Source of the DNA: Spirochaetia bacterium UBA6919
GTDB taxonomy: Bacteria > Spirochaetota > UBA6919
Direction: 5' to 3'
NCBI GenBank assembly: GCA_002450905.1
Contig: DKAT01000051.1
Location: forward strand, 1 to 13,898
Length of the DNA stretch: 13,898 nucleotides
A model generated the notes under the pieces. It did not search any database and was not told the DNA's origin. It saw only the letters and a program-made list of their open reading frames with translations. Below, piece by piece: positions 7,380 through 13,898 of this stretch (the first letter of the stretch is position 1; each line of letters opens with the position of its first letter). The position numbers were made by a program, and so were the translations under genes.

Positions 7380-7631
7380 ATGTTTCACGCAAAAGTATTT
7401 ATCAATCTGAAAGAAAGTATTTTAGATCCTCAGGGTGTTAGTGTAAAAAAAGGATTAGCTAACATGAATTACAGTAACGTTGATGATGTTAGAGTTGGCA
7501 AGATGATTACCCTGAATATGAACAGTCCAGACAGAAATTCAGCAGAGATACAACTCAAAGAGATGTGTGATAAATTATTGAGCAACCCTGTTATCGAAAA
7601 TTATACGTATGAGATTATGGATATTAAGTAA
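7380..7631 (+). CDS. purS: FGAM synthase subunit PurS
   Basis: PurS is the small subunit of the three-part formylglycinamidine ribonucleotide synthase (EC 6.3.5.3). It bridges PurQ and the small form of PurL and is needed for ammonia transfer between them. At 83 residues the length fits the family. Typical features are the opening FHAKVFINLKESILDPQGVS, the central VDDVRVGKMITLNM and the closing NPVIENYTYEIMDI. It starts two bases after the purC stop, with the AAAGGGA sequence at the end of purC as ribosome-binding site, and its stop is directly followed by the purQ ATG. Its presence predicts a small-type PurL encoded elsewhere. Confidence 0.96.
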   Translation: MFHAKVFINLKESILDPQGVSVKKGLANMNYSNVDDVRVGKMITLNMNSPDRNSAEIQLKEMCDKLLSNPVIENYTYEIMDIK

Positions 7632-8321
7632 ATGAAATATGGTATCGTTTTATTTCCAGGTTCTAATTGCGATCGGGATAGTTATCATGCCGTGAAAAAT
7701 GTGATGGGAGAAGATGCTCACATGATCTGGTATGAAGAAACTCATATTGACTCCTATGATTGTATTATATTACCCGGTGGATTCTCTTATGGAGACTATC
7801 TGAGAGCTGGTGCTATTGCAAAATTCTCCCCTGTAATGAAGCAAATCATTGATTTTGCTAAAGATGGTGGTCTTCTTATCGGTATCTGTAATGGCTTTCA
7901 AATATTACTTGAAACAGGTTTACTTCCTGGAGCTATGTTACAGAATAGGAGCGTCCATTTCATTTGCAAGCAAGTATATATCAAGTGTGAGAATAACAAT
8001 ACCCCATTTACCAATCAGATCAAAAAAAATGAGATCCTCCAGATTCCTATCGCTCATATGGAAGGGAATTATTATTGTGATGATTCAAGCTATCGAGCTT
8101 TAGAAGAGAAGAATCAGGTCATATTCCGATATTGTGATCAACAAGGAAATGTATCCGACGATTCTAATCCTAATGGAGCACGGGGAAATATTGCTGGTAT
8201 ATGCAATGAACAGAAAAATATCTTTGGAATGATGCCTCACCCTGAAAGAGCTATGGAAAAAATACTGGGATCAATGGATGGAAAAAAGATTTTTCAGTCT
8301 ATTCAAAGTGCAGTGAAGTAA
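7632..8321 (+). CDS. purQ: FGAM synthase glutaminase subunit PurQ
   Basis: PurQ is the class I glutamine amidotransferase subunit that releases ammonia from glutamine for the PurL-catalysed step FGAR to FGAM. The 229 residues are of normal length. The catalytic triad is visible: nucleophile Cys86 in GICNGFQ, and His203 and Glu205 in MMPHPERAM. Also conserved are FPGSNCDRD (8-16), which contacts PurS/PurL in known structures, and LPGGFSYGDYLRAGAIA (47-63). The ATG follows the purS stop with no gap, and its own Shine-Dalgarno sequence is weak, so translation is probably coupled. The operon ends here; purL is not adjacent. Confidence 0.97.
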   Translation: MKYGIVLFPGSNCDRDSYHAVKNVMGEDAHMIWYEETHIDSYDCIILPGGFSYGDYLRAGAIAKFSPVMKQIIDFAKDGGLLIGICNGFQILLETGLLPGAMLQNRSVHFICKQVYIKCENNNTPFTNQIKKNEILQIPIAHMEGNYYCDDSSYRALEEKNQVIFRYCDQQGNVSDDSNPNGARGNIAGICNEQKNIFGMMPHPERAMEKILGSMDGKKIFQSIQSAVK

Positions 8322-8388
8322 TCACCTTTACAAAATTAGTTTTCTTATTAAAATATACCCCTAACACTCAATTGTTTAGCTATTGCGT

Positions 8389-8874
8389 TTAAATGACTTC
8401 CATTGTAATCGCCTTTTCAGGACATACATGAACACATAAACCACATCCCACACAGGCTTCCACATCTACTTCAGGACGTAACTTATCATAAAATAATATG
8501 GCTGTGGGTTCGCAGGGCTTAGAACACTCATTACAACGGTTATTTTGCCAGGCAACACAACTCTCCATACTAAGCTTAGCAATGGCATTGAGCTTTTTAG
8601 GACCCTCAAGAAAGAGTACACCACTATCACAGACCTCAGCACACTTATCACACAGGATACACCCTTTATTTGTGAAATCAATATACGGGGTTTCGTCTTT
8701 AGCAATCATGATAATATCTTGCTCACAAGCTAAACTACAATAGGCTGGACATTGCGGACATCGTTCACTATATAATGCCTCATTGAAATTATAAGGTGGT
8801 CGAACATATCGCTCATTAATAATCTGGTTAACGAATCCCATACGAAAGGACTTAAAAAAATCTCTTCTGTTCAT
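8389..8874 (-). CDS. NapF-like ferredoxin with four Fe-S cluster motifs
   Basis: This 161-residue protein has sixteen cysteines in four groups: C39/42/46/50, C72/75/78/82, C106/114/117/121 and C141/144/147/151. The second and last groups have classical 4Fe-4S spacing (CX2CX2CX3C), while the first and third have the altered spacing seen in NapF-type proteins. NapF helps mature or supply electrons to periplasmic nitrate reductase, but no nap genes are visible here, so only a general electron-transfer or assembly role can be claimed. The N-terminus MNRRDFFKSF looks like a twin-arginine motif but no hydrophobic segment follows, as in NapF, which is cytoplasmic. The ATG at 8872-8874 has a good Shine-Dalgarno sequence (GAGGAAAA, about 8882-8889). 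It is divergent from the SDR gene and converges on purQ. Confidence 0.85.
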   Translation of the reverse strand: MNRRDFFKSFRMGFVNQIINERYVRPPYNFNEALYSERCPQCPAYCSLACEQDIIMIAKDETPYIDFTNKGCILCDKCAEVCDSGVLFLEGPKKLNAIAKLSMESCVAWQNNRCNECSKPCEPTAILFYDKLRPEVDVEACVGCGLCVHVCPEKAITMEVI

Positions 8875-8906
8875 GAACTAATTTTCCTCAGGATAATAAT
8901 GCCCTA

Positions 8907-8935
8907 AATATAATAACTTTATTTCTTAAAGTAAA
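8907..8935 (-). promoter_or_regulatory. probable promoter of the NapF-like gene
   Basis: On the minus strand TTTACT (8930-8935) and TATATT (8907-8912) are 17 bases apart. The predicted start lies some 25-30 bases before the ATG, and the Shine-Dalgarno sequence lies between them. Confidence 0.4.
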
Positions 8936-9039
8936 TATATTCTGAACCGTAAATTGCTTATATTGTAATTACATTTGTTTCTCAAAATAAATTATTCATC
9001 ATCATGATTGAATCATCTGCTGAAGGTGTTTATTATCCT

Positions 9040-9705
9040 ATGAAGATATTTATCACTGGTGCAACTGGTTATGTAGGACAGCAAATGACAAAATCTTTCC
9101 TTGACAAAGGGCATGAAATATTCTGTCTTGTTAGGAAAGGATCGGAGTATAAGTTAGGGGACTATCTTAAAAGGGTTCACATCATTTACGGCGATGTCCT
9201 TAATATATCAGATTTGGTTTTAGAAAATATTGATGCCGTAATCCATCTTGTAGCAATTCTCATAGAAGATAATAAAAATAATATAACCTATGAGAAATTG
9301 AATTATCAATCCGTTGTAAATATAATCTCCCTTGCAAAGGAATACAACATCAATCGGTTTCTATATATGAGTTCAGCAGGAGCCCCTCCGTTCATATCGG
9401 GTTATATTAAAAATAAGTTAAAAGCAGAAAATGACTTAAAATCCTCCAATCTGATATGGACAATCTTCAAACCCTCATTAATTTATGGAGAGCGTTGGTT
9501 AGGAAAATCAATGGGATGGATAGCTTTATTTAAATGGTTTTTTAAAGTCATGGGTTACATTCCACTTATCGGAACATGGTTTCAAAGATGGACTCCCATA
9601 TCCAGAACACAAATCTCCAAAGCCTTTTTGAGAGCACTTGAGGATAAATCTTATCATAATAAGATATTAATGGGAAAAGACTTATTCGAAATGATCGGGG
9701 ACTAA
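9040..9705 (+). CDS. NAD(P)-binding SDR protein, NDUFA9-like, short
   Basis: This is an extended or atypical short-chain dehydrogenase-type protein. From the ATG at 9040 it has 221 residues and opens directly with the Rossmann strand MKIFITGATGYVG, with the cofactor-binding glycines at 7, 10 and 13. DAVIHLVAI (about 65-73), YMSSAGAP (109-116) and a YxxxK pair at Tyr122/Lys126 (GYIKNKLKAE) place it near the NDUFA9 or NmrA-like group, which often binds NAD(P) without a known reaction. An upstream in-frame ATG at 9004 would add 12 residues, but they precede the fold and no ribosome-binding site is seen there; 9040 has GAAGG, though at a long distance. Family members usually run to about 290-300 residues, so the C-terminal 60 or so residues are missing. 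amrS follows after 73 bases. Confidence 0.82.
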   Translation: MKIFITGATGYVGQQMTKSFLDKGHEIFCLVRKGSEYKLGDYLKRVHIIYGDVLNISDLVLENIDAVIHLVAILIEDNKNNITYEKLNYQSVVNIISLAKEYNINRFLYMSSAGAPPFISGYIKNKLKAENDLKSSNLIWTIFKPSLIYGERWLGKSMGWIALFKWFFKVMGYIPLIGTWFQRWTPISRTQISKAFLRALEDKSYHNKILMGKDLFEMIGD

Positions 9706-9778
9706 CTATGATTAAAACTATTACGAAATACTTTTCTAATTGATTCAAAACACTTATATTTAATACAAAGGGGGTGTT

Positions 9779-10792
9779 ATGCTAGCATTAAAAAACTCAT
9801 CCTTAAAAGAAGCTGTCTATTATGAGCAAATAGCTGATCACAAGATCAAATGTTACCTCTGCCCCTTTGAGTGTCGTGTACAGGAAGGAAAAGTAGCAAA
9901 ATGTATGGGACGACAGAATATTGGAGGAAAATTCTACGCTATTAATTACGGTCAAACAACGTCTCTTGCTATGGATCCCATTGAAAAAAAACCTCTATTC
10001 CATTTCTACCCTAAATCAAAAATATTATCTATTGCTGCAAATAGCTGTAACCTTGGGTGTACATTTTGTCAAAACTGGGCAATATCTCAGGTTAAAACAG
10101 ATACCCACTGCATCACCCCAGAAAGAATTGTCGAACAGGCTATTCAATACCATTCCATCGGATTAGCCTATACCTACAGTGAACCTTTAATGTGGTATGA
10201 ATTTGTCCTTGATACAGCAAAGCTTATGAAGCAGGCTGGGCTTAAAAATGTTCTTGTCACTAATGGTACTCTCAATGAGAAACCCATGAGGGAGATCCTA
10301 CCTTATATTGATGCTCTCAATATTGATCTTAAGGGGATGAATGAACGATTCTATAAGAAGGTGTGTAAGAGTTTACTGAAACCAGTATTAAATACTATCA
10401 ATCTTGTGAAAGAGTTTCAAAAACCTTTGCTGGAAATCACAAATCTGATTATCCCTACCCTTAATGATTCAGAAGAAGACCTCGATAATCTAATCAATTG
10501 GATAGCGGATTTAGACCCCTCGATTCCCTTACACTTCTCTGCCTATCACCCTGATTATAAATTAGATGTTCCTGCTACCCCACTTTCGACTTTGAGAAGG
10601 GCTTATGATAAGGCAATTAAGAGGCTCCATTACGTCTATGTTGGGAATGCCATGATTCCTGGTACCTCGGACACCTACTGCCCAAATTGTCACAGTACTT
10701 TGATTCGCAGAAACTTCTATCAAACGGAGATTGTAGGACTTTCAGGTGAGAATTGTAATCATTGCGACACTCCTATCAATATTCGGGTCTGA
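9779..10792 (+). CDS. amrS: AmmeMemoRadiSam system radical SAM enzyme
   Basis: This 337-residue radical SAM protein belongs to the family named after its frequent partners AMMECR1 and MEMO1. The SAM-cluster motif CNLGCTFC has Cys90, Cys94 and Cys97, which would bind the 4Fe-4S cluster that cleaves S-adenosylmethionine. An N-terminal cysteine set (Cys25, 28, 32, 42) and a C-terminal CX2C pair (Cys301/304 and Cys326/329) are also typical and may bind another cluster or zinc. The family resembles pyruvate formate-lyase activating enzymes, but its substrate is not something I can state. Neither partner gene is in this window. The ATG at 9779-9781 has a strong ribosome-binding site (AAAGGGGGTG, 9767-9776). 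It may be cotranscribed with the SDR gene upstream. Confidence 0.93.
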   Translation: MLALKNSSLKEAVYYEQIADHKIKCYLCPFECRVQEGKVAKCMGRQNIGGKFYAINYGQTTSLAMDPIEKKPLFHFYPKSKILSIAANSCNLGCTFCQNWAISQVKTDTHCITPERIVEQAIQYHSIGLAYTYSEPLMWYEFVLDTAKLMKQAGLKNVLVTNGTLNEKPMREILPYIDALNIDLKGMNERFYKKVCKSLLKPVLNTINLVKEFQKPLLEITNLIIPTLNDSEEDLDNLINWIADLDPSIPLHFSAYHPDYKLDVPATPLSTLRRAYDKAIKRLHYVYVGNAMIPGTSDTYCPNCHSTLIRRNFYQTEIVGLSGENCNHCDTPINIRV

Positions 10793-10865
10793 TAATTATT
10801 CAAAAAAATAACTATTCACCACCATTATTTCAGCTTCCTTCCATTATAAGTACCAATCTAATATC

Positions 10866-11441
10866 TTATTGTGAATAGTAAACTGTGTTAGGATAAGTTG
10901 TGGCATCAAAGTTTGGATAAATTGTTGGGTTTGATAAGTTATCTGGAAATATTATTGTAAAATCAGTTGCCGGGTTTGGAGTATCACCTCCATATATATA
11001 TATTCCGCAATAATATGTCACTCCCTGGGTAATATTTATAGTATTCGGACCTGTACATGCAATAGGAGATCTTTGAAATTGATATGCTGATAAGGAAAAT
11101 GAACTTTGAGCACTAATTTTTACCTGGTTGAAATAAGTCCCCGAGGCATTTTTCACAGATCTAACAACTTCTATTGTAAACGCTGATCCATCTGTACCAG
11201 TCCAATTCTTCCCACTAATTGTTATTGTTCCAGTACCGTATTGAGCTGGGTTCTGGCAGGCACCCCCAGTAGTTAATTTATATGTTCTCCCTATATCACG
11301 ATCTACATTATTACTATCTATTACAATTAGATTTGTCGTTGAATTTTGATCAAAACTGCAAAACTGGTTCATCATAACAACTAATACAAGGTATATTATC
11401 TTTATTAAAAGAGATTTAGAATAAAATATCTTTTTATACAT
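10866..11441 (-). CDS. secreted or lipoprotein-like protein, unknown function
   Basis: From the ATG at 11439-11441 this is a 191-residue exported protein. An in-frame ATG at 11471 exists, but 11441 is preferred: GAGG (11447-11450) stands five bases upstream, and the predicted transcription start falls after the 11471 codon. The N-terminus MYKKIFYSKSLL is basic, followed by the hydrophobic IKIIYLVLVVMM and then NQFCSFDQ. The cysteine is placed as in a lipoprotein, but F at -1 does not fit the classical lipobox, so lipidation is uncertain. The mature part is rich in Thr, Ser, Asn, Tyr and Gly with alternating beta-strand patterns (GTGTITISG, FTIEVVRSV, TYYCGIYIYGG) and three further cysteines that could form disulfides. 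I do not recognise the family. It converges on amrS. Confidence 0.72.
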   Translation of the reverse strand: MYKKIFYSKSLLIKIIYLVLVVMMNQFCSFDQNSTTNLIVIDSNNVDRDIGRTYKLTTGGACQNPAQYGTGTITISGKNWTGTDGSAFTIEVVRSVKNASGTYFNQVKISAQSSFSLSAYQFQRSPIACTGPNTINITQGVTYYCGIYIYGGDTPNPATDFTIIFPDNLSNPTIYPNFDATTYPNTVYYSQ

Positions 11442-11472
11442 AGTAACCTCATGATTTTTTTTAACAGTCATA

Positions 11473-11501
11473 ATTATAATCTTAATTTAGATAATTAACA
11501 A
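11473..11501 (-). promoter_or_regulatory. strong promoter of the lipoprotein-like gene
   Basis: On the minus strand TTGTTA (11496-11501), a 17-base spacer and a perfect TATAAT (11473-11478) form the best promoter in the window. Transcription would start at about 11466, giving a leader of about 25 bases before the ATG at 11441. This excludes the upstream ATG at 11471 as the start from this promoter. Confidence 0.6.
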
Positions 11502-11717
11502 CATATTTTATCTTATCATTGATAGTATGCGCTCTTCATAATAAAATAATTTTGTGGGATTAATATCTATTATGTAATCTTTAAAACAGGAAGTAATTTT
11601 GTACAACTATTCATAATGATTCTGAGTTGTTAATTTCAAAAAGGATAATCAGAAAATCAACCTGTTAATTTACGATAAAATAATAGTTAAAATAAAAGTG
11701 CTCCAATACAAAGAAAC

Positions 11718-11759
11718 GAATGAGTATCGGAATCAAAAATTTTAGTTCCGATTGTTCTC
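11718..11759 (-). repeat. palindromic dispersed repeat, copy 2
   Basis: This copy reads in the opposite direction to the one at 6427-6468, with six differences in 42 bases. Its hairpin arms are ATCGGAA (11726-11732) and TTCCGAT (11746-11752). One arm-end base has changed, so the perfect stem is 7 rather than 8 bp. It lies downstream of umuC and upstream of the lipoprotein-like gene, away from the -35/-10 boxes. Confidence 0.7.
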
Positions 11760-11926
11760 CATCGTGATGGCTTGCTATTCAAATTTTAACAGTTCATATT
11801 TCAAATAGATATTGGGATTTTTCAGAATATTCCATATAAATATGCTTTGCTGAACTATAATTGAGTTTATTTTGTTTTGCGTTCTGTAATCTAAACAATA
11901 ATTTTTGGGTCTTGATAGGTGATTTA

Positions 11927-13207
11927 CTATATCTTAACAGTAAGAATTTCGGTCCATCGGGTAGTATATCTTTGTGATACATTATTTTGATTCATTTTCC
12001 ACTTGTGTTTAAAACCAGATGAGAGACATCGTATGGTATCACTTCCAAATTGCTCATTGATACAATCGACCGCCTTCATCAGGGCGTTTTTTCTAGGGTT
12101 GTGTTCTATAAAAAAGTCCAGCTGGATATCTTTATTGGGTATAATCCCAAGAAATAAGACTCCAGCCTTCTTATACCGATAACCCGATTTGTATATCCTA
12201 TCCAGTCCTTTCAGGGTGTGGGATATAATCTCTGGCGTATAGGATGTGGGTTTAGGCAGGGGGGTAGTAATAGAATTATTGTACTGAGGCTCATTCACTT
12301 TAAAGGAATTGGTTTCAAGGAATACAGAAACAGATGATACAAGGGAATCCTGACTACGGAGCTTTTCTGAGGCACGAGTGACGAAATTAGAAACGGCTTC
12401 TCTTAAATCACGAAGGCTTTCAATTGACTTCCCAAAGCTCCTTGAGCACACAATACTCTTTCTGGGACTGGGGGCGTGTTCCAGATCGATACAGGACAGA
12501 CCTCTCAATTCGTAAGCTGTTCTAAGACCCATTACTGTCATTTTTTTTCTTATCCATTGATCATCTACTGATTTCAAATCATAGGCTGTATAAATTCCTT
12601 CTCTATTAAGCATTTTACTATACCGTGAGCCCACGCCCCATAGATTCCTCACCTCTACATGGGATAGAACTGTATCAATATTTCTTTCTTCCAGCAAATT
12701 GTATACCCCACTGTTATCAGGATCTTTTTTAGCAAGGTGATTGGCAAGCTTAGCAAGGGTTTTTGTCGGTGCTATTCCAATAGAAACCGGTATCCCTGTC
12801 CATTGAAATACTGTATCACGAATAGTTTTTGCGTAATCTGTAAGATTTACTTTGAATCCATGAAAGGATAAGAATGCTTCATCGATGGAGTATATTTCTA
12901 TATTGGGGGAAAACTGTTTTAGTGTCATCATTACTCTATGGGACATATCTCCATATAAAGTGTAGTTGGAAGAGAGGGTCTGCACATTGTATTTTTTGAC
13001 AAGATCTTTGTGTTCAAATATAGGAACTGCTCTCGTTAATCCAATATTTTTTGCCTCTGTAGATAAGGAAACAGTACATCCATCATTATTAGAGAGTACT
13101 ACCACAGGCTTATTTAGTAATTTTGGATTGAATACTCGCTCACAGGATACGTAAAAATGATTACAATCCACTAGGGCAAACACCTTATTATACTGGGTGG
13201 ATAACAT
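11927..13207 (-). CDS. umuC: DNA polymerase V catalytic subunit UmuC
   Basis: UmuC is a Y-family translesion polymerase that works with processed UmuD'2 and RecA. From the ATG at 13205-13207 it has 426 residues, normal for the family. Catalytic acidic residues are Asp14 (VDCNHFYVSCERVF) and Asp109/Glu110 (YSIDEAFLSF). SIGIAPTKTLAKLANHLAKK (142-161) and the helix-hairpin-helix at about 184-204 bind DNA. QLDFF at 362-366 matches the beta-clamp-binding motif. The C-terminus SQRYTTRWTEILTVKI is typical of full-length UmuC, so the gene is intact. The usual CVIARSNEAK segment is CTVSLSTEAK here. A TTG at 13214-13216 could extend it by three residues, but the GGGGAG site nine bases before the ATG favours 13207. 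It overlaps the end of umuD by 20 bases. Confidence 0.95.
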   Translation of the reverse strand: MLSTQYNKVFALVDCNHFYVSCERVFNPKLLNKPVVVLSNNDGCTVSLSTEAKNIGLTRAVPIFEHKDLVKKYNVQTLSSNYTLYGDMSHRVMMTLKQFSPNIEIYSIDEAFLSFHGFKVNLTDYAKTIRDTVFQWTGIPVSIGIAPTKTLAKLANHLAKKDPDNSGVYNLLEERNIDTVLSHVEVRNLWGVGSRYSKMLNREGIYTAYDLKSVDDQWIRKKMTVMGLRTAYELRGLSCIDLEHAPSPRKSIVCSRSFGKSIESLRDLREAVSNFVTRASEKLRSQDSLVSSVSVFLETNSFKVNEPQYNNSITTPLPKPTSYTPEIISHTLKGLDRIYKSGYRYKKAGVLFLGIIPNKDIQLDFFIEHNPRKNALMKAVDCINEQFGSDTIRCLSSGFKHKWKMNQNNVSQRYTTRWTEILTVKI

Positions 13208-13631
13208 AAGTAACAACTCCCCATATTATAAATTCATTTTCACAGGTTATTTTAATCGTTTTGTATTCATTATTCTCAGGTAGAAGAAGGATTTGATCAT
13301 TATTTTTTATTAAACGCTTTACAAGAAACTCCCCATCCAGAGATGCAACGATAATCTTTCCACTTATAGCTTCTATAGATCGATCAACAATTAGAATATC
13401 GCCGGAATGAATGCCAGCACCAATCATAGAATCACCCTGTACTCTAATAAAGAATGTGGCAGAGGGATGAGAAATAAGATATTCATTTAAATCCAGGGTC
13501 TGGTCAATATAGTCATCAGCAGGAGACGGGAATCCTGCAGGAATCTTTGATATATAAAGTGGTATGTTTAAATCCTTTTTAAATTGAGGTAGATAGAAAT
13601 TACCTGGATTGAATGATTGATCGGATTTCAT
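13188..13631 (-). CDS. umuD: DNA polymerase V accessory subunit and LexA-like autoprotease UmuD
   Basis: UmuD cleaves itself when bound to RecA filaments, and the shortened UmuD'2 activates UmuC. The 147-residue protein has the cleavage site Ala32-Gly33 in KIPAGFPSPADDY, where E. coli has Cys-Gly. The catalytic dyad is Ser68 (QGDSMIGAGI) and Lys105 (GEFLVKRL), 37 residues apart as in E. coli. There is no LexA-type DNA-binding domain. The ATG at 13629-13631 has AGGAG five bases upstream (13637-13641). The gene precedes and overlaps umuC, the normal umuDC operon order, and is divergent from a response regulator gene. I could not identify a LexA box upstream with certainty. Confidence 0.96.
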   Translation of the reverse strand: MKSDQSFNPGNFYLPQFKKDLNIPLYISKIPAGFPSPADDYIDQTLDLNEYLISHPSATFFIRVQGDSMIGAGIHSGDILIVDRSIEAISGKIIVASLDGEFLVKRLIKNNDQILLLPENNEYKTIKITCENEFIIWGVVTYVIHPV

Positions 13632-13664
13632 TTTTTCTCCTGAAAATACACTTCTCCCTCATCC

Positions 13665-13693
13665 TATACAAGGGTAATTTAATTTTCGTACAA
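13665..13693 (-). promoter_or_regulatory. possible umuDC promoter
   Basis: On the minus strand TTGTAC (13688-13693) is followed after 17 bases by TGTATA (13665-13670), or after 19 by TATAGG. The fit is moderate. No SOS box of a known LexA type is obvious, but LexA sites differ between phyla, so one could be hidden here. Confidence 0.3.
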
Positions 13694-13746
13694 TTTTTTT
13701 TAGGGAATAGAAATTTATTATTGTCATGAAGTGTTAATAAATGAGT

Positions 13747-13760
13747 ATACTTATAAGTAT
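13747..13760. promoter_or_regulatory. 14-bp perfect palindrome upstream of the response regulator gene
   Basis: ATACTTATAAGTAT is its own reverse complement over 14 bases. Just upstream AGTATACT (13744-13751) is a second, overlapping palindrome. A perfect TATAAT lies at 13768-13773, so the palindrome would sit on the -35 region of a promoter for the response regulator gene, where a dimeric regulator could bind. The high AT content makes chance occurrence possible. Confidence 0.35.
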
Positions 13761-13809
13761 TTTTTATTATAATATACTAGATACGATATGGGATAACAGA
13801 GGATAGAAC

Positions 13810-13898
13810 ATGAAAGTATTGGTTGCAGATGATTCAAAATTTACACGACATCTTGTTGCAAAGGTCTTGAAGGGGCACGGAATTCAAGGTGAATCAAT
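13810..13898 (+). CDS. CheY-like response regulator, 5' part only
   Basis: Only the first 29 complete codons are in the window; the gene runs off the end. The start MKVLVADDSKFTRHLV is the first beta strand and helix of a phosphoacceptor receiver domain, with the acidic pair Asp7/Asp8 that binds magnesium. The phosphorylated aspartate and any output domain lie beyond the window, so the kind of regulator (CheY-like alone, GGDEF, HD-GYP or other) cannot be told. The ATG at 13810-13812 is supported by GAGG at 13799-13802. Confidence 0.88.
   Translation, partial: MKVLVADDSKFTRHLVAKVLKGHGIQGES

Larger units (their letters stand above)
11442..11926. other. gene-poor region of about 485 bp upstream of the lipoprotein-like gene
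   Basis: This stretch between the start of the lipoprotein-like gene and the end of umuC holds the promoter at 11473-11501 and the second copy of the palindromic repeat at 11718-11759. A 62-codon open frame on the minus strand (11794-11982) overlaps umuC by 56 bases but has no supporting evidence. I see no RNA gene and no clear terminator for umuC. Confidence 0.55.

Noticed and set aside
7140..7388. 82-codon minus-strand frame opposite the end of purC
   Set aside because: It is antisense to highly conserved PurC motifs and has no features of its own.
8322..8388. Intrinsic terminator between purQ and the ferredoxin gene
   Set aside because: Only AT-rich sequence without a stable stem was seen.
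8498..8743. 81-codon plus-strand frame and other frames overlapping the ferredoxin gene
   Set aside because: The minus-strand frame has sixteen cysteines in canonical Fe-S spacing and a good ribosome-binding site; the others are by-products.
9004..9039. Upstream ATG extending the SDR protein by 12 residues
   Set aside because: The added residues precede the Rossmann strand and there is no ribosome-binding site before 9004; the start at 9040 is preferred but not proven.
10811..10879. 9-bp inverted repeat ACTATTCAC/GTGAATAGT between amrS and the lipoprotein-like gene as a terminator
   Set aside because: The arms are 51 bases apart and are not followed by a U-run, and one arm lies in coding sequence; chance is likely.
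11442..11471. Upstream ATG extending the lipoprotein-like protein by 10 residues
   Set aside because: The predicted transcription start (about 11466) lies after that codon, and the GAGG site serves the ATG at 11441.
11794..11982. 62-codon minus-strand open frame overlapping the 3' end of umuC
   Set aside because: It overlaps an intact and well-conserved UmuC C-terminus in another frame, has no recognisable domain or clear ribosome-binding site, and its composition looks like translated intergenic DNA.

Overview
This is an AT-rich chromosomal window from a bacterium, probably a diderm that lives at least partly without oxygen. The envelope is suggested by several exported or membrane-anchored proteins. 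The anaerobic lifestyle is suggested by a NapF-like protein with four Fe-S motifs and a radical SAM enzyme of the AmmeMemoRadiSam family. The phylum cannot be fixed from this stretch: the mix of low GC, lipoprotein-like signal peptides without a classical lipobox and WD40 envelope proteins resembles some spirochaetes and other AT-rich Gram-negatives, but this is only an impression.

Layout. Positions 1-354 hold no intact gene, only short open stretches that may be the eroded end of a coding region. A membrane-anchored WD40 beta-propeller protein (minus strand) is divergent from a two-gene plus-strand unit: a 548-residue exported protein and a 97-residue single-pass membrane protein. That unit converges on ftsK/spoIIIE (minus strand), the DNA translocase for chromosome segregation. 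A 392-bp AT-rich gap with promoters facing both ways separates ftsK from the tight operon purC-purS-purQ (de novo purine synthesis). The operon converges on a minus-strand NapF-like ferredoxin gene. Next, on the plus strand, come a shortened NDUFA9-type SDR protein and the radical SAM gene amrS. These face a minus-strand secreted or lipoprotein-like protein with a well-formed promoter. A gap of about 485 bp follows, then umuC and umuD (minus strand, umuD first and overlapping umuC), which make DNA polymerase V for error-prone translesion synthesis. The window ends in the first 29 codons of a CheY-like response regulator (plus strand), divergent from umuD.

How the genes relate. Three functional units are clear: PurC/PurS/PurQ, with PurS and PurQ being two parts of the three-subunit FGAM synthase whose PurL subunit is not here; UmuD/UmuC; and FtsK on its own. 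The other genes look like independent housekeeping or envelope genes.

The most interesting non-genic signals are a 42-bp palindromic repeat present twice in opposite orientations (6427-6468 and 11718-11759, 36 of 42 bases identical), a hairpin carrying the motif TGAGCGAAGTCGAA at 1596-1627, a 12-bp AT-rich word occurring three times around the WD40 gene, and a stem that would hide the ribosome-binding site of the 548-residue protein gene. I saw no phage, transposase, CRISPR array, rRNA or tRNA, and no convincing new multi-gene system.
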